From Cloeon dipterum (taxonomy: Eukaryota > Arthropoda > Insecta > Ephemeroptera > Baetidae), in assembly GCF_949628265.1 (NCBI RefSeq), contig NC_088787.1, forward strand, positions 36,816,844 to 36,880,843: a DNA stretch of 64,000 nucleotides. Direction: 5' to 3'. Position numbers and translations under genes: made by a program. The notes beneath the pieces were generated by a model. It had not been told where the DNA came from and ran no database searches. It saw only the letters and a program-made list of their open reading frames with translations. Numbering within the stretch: position 1 is the first letter of the stretch; each line of letters starts with the position of its first letter. Below, in pieces: positions 43,977-56,400 of the stretch.

Positions 43977-46900
43977 ATGAAGCCTCTTGGCTCATTCTGG
44001 AAGTATGGTGCAGGTGAAGTTATCAGGATTGTGTCTTTTAAGGTTGAAGAAGAATTCAGAGATGGTGATAGATACCATGGATGTATTTATCGGTAAGTTT
44101 TTAGCAGTTTATGGTGCATGATGAGGATGCTGTTAAAAATTACAATTAGGCGGGCTTCGTTCTCTTTACTTGGAGAAATAGCGGATGAGAGGGAACTGTT
44201 CCAAACCGATAGATGCTGCGAGGTAGTGGAAAAGGATCTGAGGTGCTGTGTAAGTGTTGCTGCCACACAAGCTGAAGGGGAAGACATATACTTCTGTAGA
44301 TACAGGTAAAGTGAGATTAAGTTAAAATACGTACAACAAAAGTAATGCAACCCTCACCTTTACGTTCTATAAATTTATTATTAAATATATTTTAAAGGTT
44401 GGAAATGAATTACGCATTCAAGCTGCCAGTCGATTTTGTGTCCGGGTTGAAATGCTCCGGTGGAAGGGCGTGGTGGAAAATTGGCAATGCAAAAGTTGTG
44501 GCTAGCGGAATTAATGGTCAACCCACAGTGGAGTATTTAGGCATGATGATCTCAAGACACACTTGTGTTGCCGTTGAATGTGAAAAACAAGAGCTGCTCT
44601 CAATTATGAGGGTTGAAGGCATCATTCTACCGGAGGGTGTGAAGGCAGGTAGTTCAAGATCTGCTTGTAAAATCAGGCTGAGGGCTGCAGCATTTGAAAG
44701 GGATGGAAATGCCAAGGCTGAAAATACGTTAATTCTCACAAATTGTTGTATGTTGCATTGAGAAGATATTTATTAAATTAATTAATATGTATTATAATTC
44801 CTTCTGCAGCCCGCATCGTTCCACTGAGTCGTGTTCAGCGCGTTGTGCAGGTCTTCTTTGCTGCAAGCAGGAAGGAAATGATGTTTACTCCAACAACGAG
44901 CTTCACAGGCGTTCCATCCTTCTCGTGTTGTGCGGTGAAAGAAGCTGAATCTGGTCGCGTGCAAGAAATTGGTCACCCTGCAAAATATCAAATCATGGCT
45001 GCTATTTCAAGTGGCCCTCGCAGACCTCTGCGCTGCCTTGATCTGTTCGCTGGCTGCGGAGGAATGAGTGTCGGGCTTGAAATGAGTTCGCTGACCAGAA
45101 CCTTGTGGGCAGTGGATTCAAATGAAATAGCCTGCAGCACATTCAAGCGAAATTTTCCACAGGCTAGCGTATATTGCGATTATGTCGAGCATTGGCTGCA
45201 GCAAGTGAAAAGAGTATAGAGCTTTCATATCATCATATGCCATTTTTCTCATTATAAAATTCTCTTGTTTTGCCAGTTGGGACAAGGTTTACCACAGCAG
45301 GGTGAGGTGGAGGTCATTATCGGCGGTCCTCCATGTCAAGGATTTTCTCAGTGCAACAGGCAGAAGAAAAGCAAGAGAGCATCAATGAATGTTTGTATTT
45401 TATTAAATTACGGGATGAGAAATATTTAAAGGATTTTTTTTTAATTCTTGAATCACTATTTTTATTACAATAATAACGTATGTGATCAGAATAATTAGAT
45501 TTATTTTAATTCTCTAAGATGTAACAAATAGATCCACCTGGTAACCACGTTGCAAAAGAAATAAAAGAATGAGTTATGACAGAAAGATTATTAAAAAATG
45601 TGCATTTCTCTAGATCAGCCAGACTGGAATATTCATGGAAGTAGTGAAATTTCTCAAGCCCCGTTTCTTCATCATGGAAAATGTGAAGGAAATTGTTACA
45701 CATGACAAGGGGAAGCATCTCAGGGAAGCTCTAAAAACCGCTCTGGACCACGGTTACCAGGCGAGGATGATGGTGCTTCTAGCTGATGATTTTGGAGTAC
45801 CTCAACTTAGGCAGAGGTATATGTGAAGATGAAATAATTATGTGCAAAAATCAGGCGATTATTTATTTTCCAGATTTTTCCTTGTTGGGGCTCTTGGCAA
45901 TGAAGAACTCCCTGACATCCCGCGGAGAACACACCTGTCTGGAAGGAAGTGCCACAAGCTGCAGTGCGGCAGTTGCCCATTGGTTTCTCGATTGTCACTT
46001 GTGAAATACATATTCTAACTATTCTAATGGCTTGATTCTTGCAGGATTTCTCTACTGAAGAGCCTGCAATTTTTGGACCTGTTACTGTCCGGGATGCAAT
46101 TAGTGACCTGAAGGACTTGGAGACCACACTCGGGGCGAAACCATACCCGCTTGTGCAGTCTGCCTATCAGGCAAAGGTAACTAGAATATCAAATTATGAT
46201 GTGAACCACTTTTGGTCCCCCCCTGCTACCGGAGTTGCTATATTTTTTAGCGACTGCCGCGCCATTAAATATCATTTATTCGCTCTGCAACAACTTATGG
46301 TCCCTCCTATACAACAGCAGTTGCAAATTATTGGCTCAAAGTAACTTCTAAATCTGTTTAAAGATCTCAACTCCGTCTCCAGGAGGGGACCAAGTGTGTT
46401 GCTTTTTTAATTTGTGTTATTTTAACCCTGCGGGAGTAACAATATGCGTCTGGAGCACCATAGAAATGTGCCCTACTGAGATCATGTTCAAATTCCCTCC
46501 GAGCTTGCAAAATTAATGAAATAAAAGTGTTCATTGTACTTTGAGCAGCAATATGTTTTGCAGATGCGCCGAGGCAGTGATAGAGTTAAACTTCATAGGA
46601 TGGTAAAACCACTATCTCGAGTAGACCAGGTCAGAATAAGCAAGATCAAGCCTGGAGAGGACTGGTCTGTTTTGCTGACTGAGCCTGCAGATCAATGGTA
46701 GGAAATGTGGTTTACTGCTTTCCCAACAGGAATTTAACATTATTGTATCGCTTTTAAGCGGGCTGCAAGGAACAAATCTGGCTCCAAGCATGCTTTCCAG
46801 AACAGGGCCACGCAATGGCTGGTGGAAGGGCGCCTATGGACGGCTCGAGTGGAACAAGAAGTTTAAAACTATAATTGCCTCGCAAAATTTGGCATCAAAG

Positions 46901-47132
46901 AGTGGAACCCTAATTCACCCACAAGTTGACCGGACCATTACGCTGAGGGAAATCGCTCGCGCCCAGTCATTTCCAGACAACTTTGTCTTCAGAGGCACCC
47001 CAAGGGCAATTCAGAGGCTGGCAAGTGCATTTATCCACTGTGCGTATTTAAAGATCTAATCTATTTTTTCAGATTGGAAATGCTGTGCCACCCCTACTGG
47101 CAGAGTGCATTGGTTTCTCGTTTCAGCAATGA
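43977..47132 (+). CDS. DNMT1-like C5 cytosine DNA methyltransferase with BAH-like N-terminus, 11 exons
   Basis: Exons: 43977-44092, 44150-44305, 44398-44747, 44810-45204, 45277-45390, 45614-45816, 45874-46000, 46045-46176, 46564-46697, 46759-47020, 47073-47132. They total 2049 nt (682 residues) and phases agree throughout. All catalytic motifs are visible: I '[15 protein letters not shown]' (about residue 282), IV '[10 protein letters not shown]' with the nucleophilic Cys, VI 'FFIMENV', VIII 'GVPQLRQR', IX/X '[10 protein letters not shown]' and '[11 protein letters not shown]'. The Ser-Gln-Phe-Pro-Asp motif and 'GRLEWN' segment are DNMT1-like. Residues about 15-110 resemble a single BAH domain (IYRR, RELFQTD, YFCRYR). 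The RFTS and CXXC modules of DNMT1 are absent. Intron 10 is GC-AG. It would methylate CpG-type cytosines in DNA. Confidence 0.88.
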
Positions 47133-47344
47133 ATTACTGCAGGATGGCCAAGTCAGGGATCCTCAACAAGCACTAATGGCTACCCTTCTTCACAGTAGAG
47201 TTCAACCCGGGGTGTTTTGAAAGCGTTTGTGAAATCAACAATTGTCAAAAGTTCCCCTTCTTAAAAATTTTTAGAAAGTCAAACCCCAGTTTGGAAACAT
47301 TATTAAATAAAATATGTGACCAGTGCCATTCTTATCAGAGCTGT
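47133..47344. other. convergent 3' flanks of the methyltransferase and the first BEN-like gene
   Basis: This short interval between a plus-strand and a minus-strand gene holds 'attaaataaaata' (47300-47312), a poly(A) signal candidate on either strand. No other feature is seen. Confidence 0.4.
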
Positions 47345-48246
47345 TTACTTCCTGCGTTTGTTTTTTCCTGATTTGCCTATCAGTTTGCGGCGGAGATTGC
47401 TCTTCAATGATCTGATGGCAGTTATCATTGCATGTCTGCTGCATTTTTCCGGACCAAATCTCAGGCAAAGGTCTTCTTGCTGCAGAGTACCTGAAAATTA
47501 AAGGGATAATAGTATGCACTGCTGCGGAAACTGTGTTAAAATTTAAACAACTTATTAAAGTCTGCACTAGCGCGGGGAAGAGTGACATCAATCCATCGCA
47601 GCCAACAACTGTGGTGTTCATGATAGCATCTTCTGTGAAGTGGCCAAGTATGATCTTTTTAATAGCCTGGGATGGGGTCTGTGAAGTTTCGGCAGCTTGC
47701 ACAACGAGGCCCATGTCAATGAAAACTAGCATGTTGTCAGCATAGAAGCTGTCCACCAACTGACACGCAGGAACAATTCATTTTGATAATATTTGCAATA
47801 CTTTAACAGTGCCATTTCCACTCACCCCGCTTGCAATTGAAACCTCTGAATGGTGGACAAGCTGTGCCTTCCATGCTGATTCCAACAGGCTGTCTGAAAT
47901 AAATTAACAATACATTTTTATACCTGCATGCGACTGTAAAGTATATTCTTCCTTACCCTTCTCTGCTGTCAAATTTTTAACCTTTGACCTGACCCATTCA
48001 ATTCTATTGTTCAATTTTTCCAATCTTTCAACATCGGAAATTAGTTTGCTGCGGGCTGATATTTCATCTTGGCAGGCCTCAACATATTTGGATTCATTGT
48101 GGAGCACGAATTCTTCCAAAGTTTCTTAGAATGAAATTATTTCATAAGCAAAGAAATTACAATTTATCATTCAAGGAATAGCCACCTGGTGACAAATCTG
48201 CGCTACCTGGGATGAACACACTAAAGTCTTTTTGTGAAGTTGACAT
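47345..48246 (-). CDS. small BEN-domain-like protein, 5 exons
   Basis: Exons (minus): 48246-48186, 48124-47957, 47893-47826, 47759-47552, 47490-47345. They total 651 nt (216 residues) with phases in agreement. The N-terminal third is a coiled coil (repeated Leu/Glu/Lys in 'DVERLEKLNNRIEWVRSK'). The C-terminal 110 residues have the look of a BEN domain: a Val/Ile-rich strand, helices, 'AIKKIILGHFTEDAI' (like the 'lL..lF..e.L' core), a short loop with Gly-Cys, and a terminal 'RHAMITAIRSLKSNLRRK'. BEN domains bind DNA and mediate chromatin contacts. The start ATG is part of a CGCGGGATG motif at 48244-48252. BEN assignment is from pattern only. Confidence 0.65.
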
Positions 48247-48480
48247 CCCGCGAAATTTCCTGCTTTTTCTATTATTAATTCAAGTATATGCATTCATTGT
48301 TGTTTACTTACAACCTTTCTGGCGTCGTTCTGGTTTTCTTCTATTTTGGGGCGCTGCACGCGCACTTAAAGATTAAAATTTTTTGTTGCAACGCCTCGTT
48401 TCAGATTTTGCCGCCACATTTACTTCAAGGCGACTGTTGCCTTCAGTTTGTTTCGATTTGAACATTACAATCATCGCAGT
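48247..48480. promoter_or_regulatory. divergent promoter region of the two BEN-like genes
   Basis: Begins with 'cccgcgaaatttcc' (48247-48260), an E2F-like GCGAAA element, and also has GC-rich 'ggggcgctgcacgcgcactt' near 48349-48367 in otherwise AT-rich DNA. About 230 bp separates the two start codons. Confidence 0.5.
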
Positions 48481-50266
48481 ATGAAGCTTCTACTGGAAAA
48501 TGTGATCACTGGAGTCGAGTTGGAAGTGGAGAGCCAGAGTCTGCAGTGGTTCCCAGCGTCCAGTGCAGTCTGTTCAATTGGCCAAGTTGTTATAGCTTTT
48601 GATGAGGGCCGCTTTGTCCCTGGTGTGGTGATTAGCGCTGACGGAGGTTAATATATGATAAATATATTAAATTGAAGCCTTTAGCACTTTCAGTAACAAT
48701 TTTGAATATTAACCCTGTGCATGACGCATTTTAGGTGAAAGTCACGAGAAACCGGCATGGCTTAAGCACCACTGCTGGGCCAGGTTGCTTATCATGGGCC
48801 ATCCTGATCCTGGCCTGTCCAAGGGTGTCCTCATGGACTTGAGGATAAGCGCAGGCGACTTTGAGTATCATGGCCAGGCAACTGTTGGTGGTGTTCAGCT
48901 TGAGGTTTTCCTAGTTGCATGTGCAGGTAGGTTTTGAAGGAATAAAGAAAAATTGTCTGCGTCAGTGAAAACTGAAATAATCTTATCGTCTTTTCTAGAA
49001 TCGCATTTGAAACTCCTGCAGCAATTTGGTGCTGCAAGAACTAGGAACGGCCTTGAGCAGCTGAAGATGCGAGCTGAAGAGAATGTCAAGTGGCCTGAGC
49101 AAAATCTGCACCCCGGGCTAGTAAGTTTGCTTAAATAAGTTGTCTTTTAATAAGCTTCACTACCAACTTTATTTCATAGCATTTTATTCCAAGGAATATT
49201 CCAGACGGGCTGCAGAATGCTCTTGAACAGAGCTGGTCGCGCCTTTACATTATTGAAGAAGACACTGTCCAAGAACACCAGGATAAGAACTCCATGGTAA
49301 ATCAATGGCTTGATGGCGTACAGCCTTTGACTGAGCAAGAGAGAGGCCGCCTAACAACGGGGTCCGTTGACAACAATGAGCCTTCCAATTATTCATTCAA
49401 GGGCAAGGAATCATTCAAGGAAGGAGGCGTTATGGCTGCTGCGCACTTTTGGGCTGGCACTTGTACGGCAATGACTGCAGCAGCCACCTGGAAAAAGCGG
49501 TGCATTGCAGTCAATCAAGCAATTGGCCTAGCTCAACTCGAGCTATATCAGGTTGAGGGCAAAGAGGAGGAAATTGTCAACAGCCTTTGTATGATGCTTT
49601 TCGTCATATCATGCTAAATTCAATATTTTTTAATTAAATCCCAACAGGGGACCTCGGAAGTTGCCTCACAGACCACCAACAGATTCTGTACACTGACGAG
49701 AGTCAGTTAAGTGAAGAAGATGTAAGTGTTGTTCTCGCTGTATAAAATATTAATGACCATGAATTCATGCCACTTTTCAAGCGCATCACATACATCTTTC
49801 CGGAAGGCACGTTTTACTTGAGCCGGGCTGCTGTTGAGGATGCGCTTAACAAAGGAAGTAATCCGCAAAATGCTTTCCTTAACTTGATTTTGGCACACTG
49901 CCGCCCAGCAGCTCTCCTTGCTTGTAACACAGACAGAGAAGGCAGAAAACAGAACTCGGATCTTCACGCGTTTTCAGAGCCGCTGTTACTCGCTCTGCAC
50001 CGTATGTTTTTAAATATTTCAAATATTAAAATATATAAATATATATCTTTTTTTTTAACAAAAAAATGTTCCCACGGTCACTCAACTGCCTTTTACTTTT
50101 AGATCAGCTCAACAAATATGGAGAAAGGCTTGCAAAGGGTAATTGCGGACCTGCCAATGCTTTGAGGGTTTTACAGTTTGGAGGAGAAAGATTAACACGT
50201 GATTATCTGAGGCCTTTCCTTACGCAAGCTAGGAGCAAGTTTCTCCAGCTTGGCAGCCCGACTTAA
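48481..50266 (+). CDS. BEN-domain-like protein with unrecognised N-terminus, 7 exons
   Basis: Exons: 48481-48646, 48735-48926, 48999-49120, 49180-49588, 49648-49721, 49782-50001, 50103-50266. They total 1347 nt (448 residues), phases consistent. The N-terminal half has strand-rich segments ('VITGVELEVES', 'SIGQVVIAFDEGRF') of unknown fold. A central region ('QWLDGVQPLTEQERGR', Trp/Ala-rich) follows. Residues about 320-430 resemble a BEN domain (strand 'FYLSRAAVEDAL', helix 'AFLNLILAHCRPAALLAC', then Gly, then 'LLLALHHQLNKYGE') and share a layout with the neighbour at 47345-48246. A chromatin or DNA-binding role is therefore possible. The start was taken at the first ATG after the GC-rich promoter. 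Confidence 0.62.
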
Positions 50267-50467
50267 CAGTTGTAATATGTTATGAATAAATTTTGGATTG
50301 GAATCTGATTTTGAATTTAGGAACTTTCACTGACTCATCCAGCACAAGTATATTTGTATTACAATAAATTCCTACTCCAAAGTCCCATTTCATTTGATAC
50401 TAGTTGTTACTCAAATAAAATCTTGAAATAAATTATTTAGCTTTTTAACTTTTTTGCATTTAATTTA
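50267..50467. other. 3' flanks of two convergent genes
   Basis: AT-rich; it contains 'atgaataaatt' (50281-50291) and 'acaataaatt' (50361) as poly(A) signal candidates for the upstream gene, and 'aaataaattatttagc' (50428-50443). No ORF. Confidence 0.4.
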
Positions 50468-53400
50468 CTAAACCCCACAATTGCGCAGCATCTTAGCGAA
50501 GATTTTCAAAGAAAAAAGAAAAACCAAAAAAGAAAACGGCCAATCAAATGGTTGATATGTTTGAAATGGCTCTGTCATGTGTAATCCTTTACTGCAGGCA
50601 CACGCTTTGCTCAAACTTTTCCTGGGTTGCTGGAAAGAATAAACATTATAGAGTAGTGTGGGTCGAATTGATCATATAAATGTGGCGGTACCCACCTCAC
50701 ATTTGTCTTGGGTGGTCTGCCCCTCTTCCTTTTTACGGGTGGCTCTTGAGCATTGTCATTTTCCACTCTGGGAGCTCTAGAGAAGAAGGTTATTAAATAT
50801 TAAAAAATTAAAACTTCGATATAACATTCTCACATCTTGCCTGCCTTCCCTCCTTGGTTATTATTGGCCTGCTTGTTGACCTTCCCTGATGTTTCTGGAG
50901 GTGCACCTCCAGAGACCTGCTTTTTCAGGGATGCAGAAGTAGCTGGTCTAGGGTTTTGAAAATGGTCAACTCAGAATGCAAAATAAAACCTTTACTGATT
51001 CTCACCTGTTCTTGGCCTTGGATGTGGATGGATCAGCCCGTGTCAATCTTCTGTTGGTACTAGTGACTGGCAGCATTACATCAGGTCCACTCTGGAGCTC
51101 GCTTGTCTCAGAGTCGCTGCTGCTGCTGCTGCTGCTGCTAGTACTCGAGCTACTCTTTCTCGCTCTTTTGGGGGCAGCACCTCTCTTCTTAGGACATCTA
51201 GGGAAGAGGGTTTTTTAAATATTAACAAACCGCAATATATGCTCACCTCTTAGCTGCCTGTTTCCCTTGCTTTCTATTTGCCTGCTTGCTCAGGCCCCCT
51301 GACGTGCTGGGAGGTGCTCTTCCAGAGACCAGCTTTTTCTTGGATGCACTAATGGTTTTCAAAATGTTGAATTAAGCTTGCAAAATTATAAATTCGCTCA
51401 TTCATCTCACCCGCTCAGAGCCTTGGATGTCGATGGAGTAGCCCTGCTACTCTTAGTCCTGGTAGTATTGTGTGGCTGCATGTCATCAAGGTCACTCAGG
51501 AGGGCACTCAACCCGGAATTCTTGCTAACAGTGGAGGAGCATGAGGAGCTTGATGAGTCACGCTTCCTCTGGGAATTCTTTTTTCCACGAATTCCTTCAC
51601 CAACGCCCTGGACAGCTTCCTGAGGTCCACTGTCAGCGACTTTTTGCATCTGTCTTCCTCGCACAGGTGCATCTCCTCTCCGGGCTGACCGCTTCGGCCT
51701 CTCCATCTCCATCAAGACTTCAAGGTCGATTCTTTGGAATGGGGTGTTTCTCATAATATAAAAAATACATTTTCAGGGAATACTCACTCAGGCTCCTCTG
51801 GCTCCTTCTCAAAGAGAGGCGCTTCCATTTCAACAGCCTCTTCCAGTGTCTTCCCTTTGTGCTTCCTGAGGTTTTCAACGCCACCCTCAAAGAGTTCTAG
51901 GGCGCGCCCCATCATCAGCCCGAATCCTAGACCTGTGGGAAGCTCGTAGTATCTATCATGCACGCTCATTTCGTGGCCCATCAAGAGACAGAGCATTTTC
52001 TTTGCTGCATGCGAGAGATTTAATGTCCCCAAATTGGTTGCCAGGGTTGTTCTCAAATATCGGGGTCTCAGCGTGGAAGCATCATGAAGGGCACCATGGA
52101 GATCCTTCAGAACCCCATTATGCCTGTTTGAAGTGTTCATGCGATTGCCATGCTGTGTACCAAAGAGGAAGTTGCATTGATGCACTCCAGCCAGTCTCCG
52201 AACATCACTGTCCGCGCAGAGTTGGAAATACTCGCGCCACTCAGACTTAATCAGCGACAGTACCTGGAGAAGAAGGAATAACATGGACAGAAATTATTAA
52301 TTTTGGGTCTTTAAAGCGGTATATAATACTGTATTTGTTATTTTAAAAATATAAAAAATTCATGGTAATTTAGCCCTTAACAGACCAATTTATTCCATTT
52401 ACTTAAATATATATTTTTTTAATTTTCCTCTATCAATCCACTCGCTTTATTTTTATCAGTGTTGCCTGCTTTGAAAATAAAATTGTCTTCGTTCTACGAT
52501 ACATGCCTTTTTTCCCCCCTTGCCAACAGAGCCAATAATGTCATAATTCTTGGCCATTCCCTGCTGCACCTCGGAGAGAATTTCATTGTGGGTGTTGGCA
52601 AAATTGTTCCTCCCATTGTACTCATCAACCGTGATGGCAGCAGCCTCGTTTGTCCTCCGGCCATTGAAGGTGGTAAAGAGCAAGTTTAGGTTTTCTGCTA
52701 GCAGCCGGTATTGCTTGGCTGCCTTATTTCTATCCTTTTCTTCTACAGCAGTGCGCAGTAGTGCTGCATGTATCTGGCAACCATTGCTCAAGTAGTCTTT
52801 GTACAACTTGAGGTCATCAGGATTCACTCGTGGCTTGTGCAACTTCTCATTTTTCTTCTTCTGAATGGCAGCCCGAGTAGTTGTGTAGGATGTGTAGTGA
52901 GCTGATTCCAAGTAAGCATGGATTTCTGTAAACTCCTCGATTGCTTCTTTAATCTTGGCCTGCTCTTCTGGGGTTTCGCCTACACGCTGTGTGGTACGTG
53001 CAAGCGCGATCTGCCTGAAAAGTGATGTAAGGGCCATGACATCATTCGGCCGCTTGAACATGGTGGACGCAACACCGCCCCCGGCAATCTTGTGTACCAC
53101 AGAAATTAGGCGATCCTCTGCATGGATGCTCGCATTTACAGTGGTGCCCTTCCACACTGACCGTCTGGTAAGGTCACGCAGCTCTTTCACTAGTCCCAAG
53201 TCCTTGATGTCGGGGTGATCTCTGAAACCGTGATATAGCTGCTGCAGAAGTTTTGCTAGGCGTCGGCCCAGCAAGATGGCATTATTGCCTTGCTCACGCT
53301 TGACTGCAATGGTCCTGATGACGGCCTCAACCAGCGGGTCCCCAGAGCACAGAAATTCTGCAAGGCTCTCTCTATTCTTGGCGTGCATCCCGTGCAAGAG

Positions 53401-56400
53401 CTTACCGACATAGTCAGCATAGTAGGAATCCATTTGACCAGATTTGGACATGGCCATGTGGTTCATTGCTGTGAGATTGACCACCGCAAAATTCTCTGCA
53501 GACTCAAGCACTTCTTCAGTGGCAACCTGTTCTGTGTTGGGCTTGCAGTGCTTTGCATGGCTGTATTTGAAGCCCTTCTTTGTAAGAATTGAGTGGCACA
53601 ACATGCACTCATATCGGATCCCACCGGAGCTGTCTGTTCCTCTCCTGAAAGGGATGATGAAGCCTTTCTTTTCCTTCTCAGCTTGCTCATTGTGTTTCTT
53701 ATCACCAGCTTTAACAATCTTGTAGATGGCTTTGTTTTGGGCTCCCTTGTCTTGAAGGGCCAGCGCTTCCATTACAAGCTGTTCACCACTGTGTACAAGT
53801 CTGATGTGCCTCTGCATGTTTCCATGGGACCATTTAGGGCAGTAGAGGCAATAATGGAGGCTTTTCTTTGGACCCATAGGTAGCAGCTTGAGTGGTGACT
53901 TCCGTTGCTTGAAAGGACTGAGAGACACAGGCAAGCCAGCCACCAATACTGGTTTTGTGCACCCCGCTAATGAATAGAAAATTTTAATCTAGTCACAAAA
54001 CGCTTTCAAACCAATCAAAAACTTTTACCTTGGAACAATTTTCTTTGCTTCACATGCTTCGCACGCTTCCTCATCATCGGGCCGAGAATGTGAAGCGGCT
54101 TAGATGTGCTCCCCTCAGGTACACCAATTAGGCACATTCTAACATCCTTGCTCAAATCTTGGCTGAGAGATTTAAGCCGGCACATCATGAAGTCTCTAGC
54201 ATCAACAGTCTCAACTTCAAGGTCAGGGCATTGGAGCATTTCAGCAAGCAACCCTTGGAGTACATCAATCTCCATGGTGAGATCGCCTGAAAAGTTGAAG
54301 TAGGGCATGATTCACTTGACCTGCTGATCATTAAAAAATCAAAAATTAAAACATTGTCTTACACAAAGTCATTTTGGAATATAGGAGATGGCTCTCTTTT
54401 TCAGTTGCTAATTGCACAAACTCTGCTAATTCTGGATAAGTCTGTAACCCGGTTGAAGCCGCCTCGGCAACCAGTAGATATGATGGAATCAGCTGGCCAG
54501 AGCTGCAATTCCCAATGTAAAATACACGGATAAGTAGTAGAGCTGGTTGGGCGACAACTGAAACAAAGCACGTGATATATTATTTCTGACTGCAAATTCA
54601 CTCTCGGGCTGACCACTTACCATCCTCTGGCATGGAATTTGCACCTTCTGACTTGCCAGGTGTCAACTCAGCAGCAACTGCAACTGGGACTTAAAAAACC
54701 AATATTTAGGTTTCTCATCAAATCTCATTCAGAATTTATGAAATAGGCAACCCGCGCAGCAAAAAAACACAATTATAATCAACAATTACCTCTGTGCAAA
54801 ACAAAACACCAGACCAATCATATTCTTGCTTTACCAGGTAAAAATATAATTTCAATGTGATTTAAAAAAATGAGACATTTAATAAAGTAAGTTTCCGGTG
54901 AAAGGAGTAATTTTATCCATTTTTTATATTGTCAAGTAAACTCACCATTTGCCAAAACTTTTTCACTTCCATGCGACTTTACTGGTGTGTTCTCGAGTAC
55001 AGAAGCCCCTGGTTAACAACAATGCGATGAGTGATTAATAAAATAGAAATAGACATTTTGTAACATTGAAATATTGTAAATCTAGATACACATATAATTA
55101 CCTGCTACTGAAGGACTGGTTGCCATTTTATCTTGAAGTTCAAGATCAGCAGCTTGGCCTTTAGTTGGCGTCAAGATTGGTGAAGTCAAAGGTGGTGGTT
55201 CCGGGGAATTATTCAAGTAATGTTTTGTTGCCCACTCATCATCATAATCAAAGCTTCCTCCATTCTCACCGCTCTCTTCCCTGCAGACAGCGATCTGGTC
55301 AAGCTCGGGTTGTTTATCAGCCTCTTCTAGCACAAGCTCAAAGGCACTCTCCAACCGGACATCTGAAGTAAATAAATAGTTAATTGAGGAGCTCAACCAA
55401 ATTGAATTAAAAATGCACCCCGAAAGAAAAAACATAACAAACTATGTGTCTAGCCACAGATTTGCTTCAGATGCAAGGTTAAAAAACAATTAAAGAGCAG
55501 TTTGGGCATGTGAAATCATTAACAAAAAATCGAAAAATATTCCTTAAAAATCCAGGATGCAATTTAACACATTGGAAACACACTCACCAATTTCTCTGAC
55601 TTCACCAGCCCCTTCAGCCCAGCTTTCAGCCTCTCCGTCTTGCTTTGCAGACGGCCCTGCACACCTTTCAACGTCCTTCTCGTCGTTCTCAGCAGACTTG
55701 GCACTTCTCAAGGCAGTTTGCATGGCCGGCGCCTGCCTCTCAAAACAGGGAACTGAAAATAAGAACAGTTAGACAGGTTGCAAACAATAAATACAACAAT
55801 TTTGTCAAGCCGGCTGATACTACAGGCGAGACACGTGTGACATGCGGGTTGCCAGCAGCCAAGAACTTTTAATAGCACTGATACAGCAAGCCAAGAGTCG
55901 AAAAATATTCCTTAAAAATCCAGGATGCAATTTAACACATTGGAAACACACTCACCAATTTCTCTGACTTTACCAGCCCCTTCAGCCCAGCTTTCAGCCT
56001 CTCCGTCTTGCTTTGCAGACGGCCCTGCACACCATTCAACGTCCTTCTCAACAGGCGTGGCACTTCTCAAGGCAGTTTGCATGGCCGGCGCCTGCCTCTC
56101 AGAACAGGGAACTGAAAATAAGAACAGTTAGAACGGTTGCAAACAATAAATACAACAATTTTCTCAACCCGGCTGATACTACAGGCGAGACACGAGTGTC
56201 ATGCGGGTTGCCAGCAGCCAAGAACTTTTAATAGCACTGATACAGCAAGCCAAGAGTCGAAAAATATTCCTTAAAAATCCAGGATGCAATTTAACACATT
56301 GGAAACACACTCACCAATTTCTCTGACTTCACCAGCCCCTTCAGCCCAGCTTTCAGCCTCTCCGTCTTGCTTTGCAGACGGCCCTGCACACCTTTCAACG

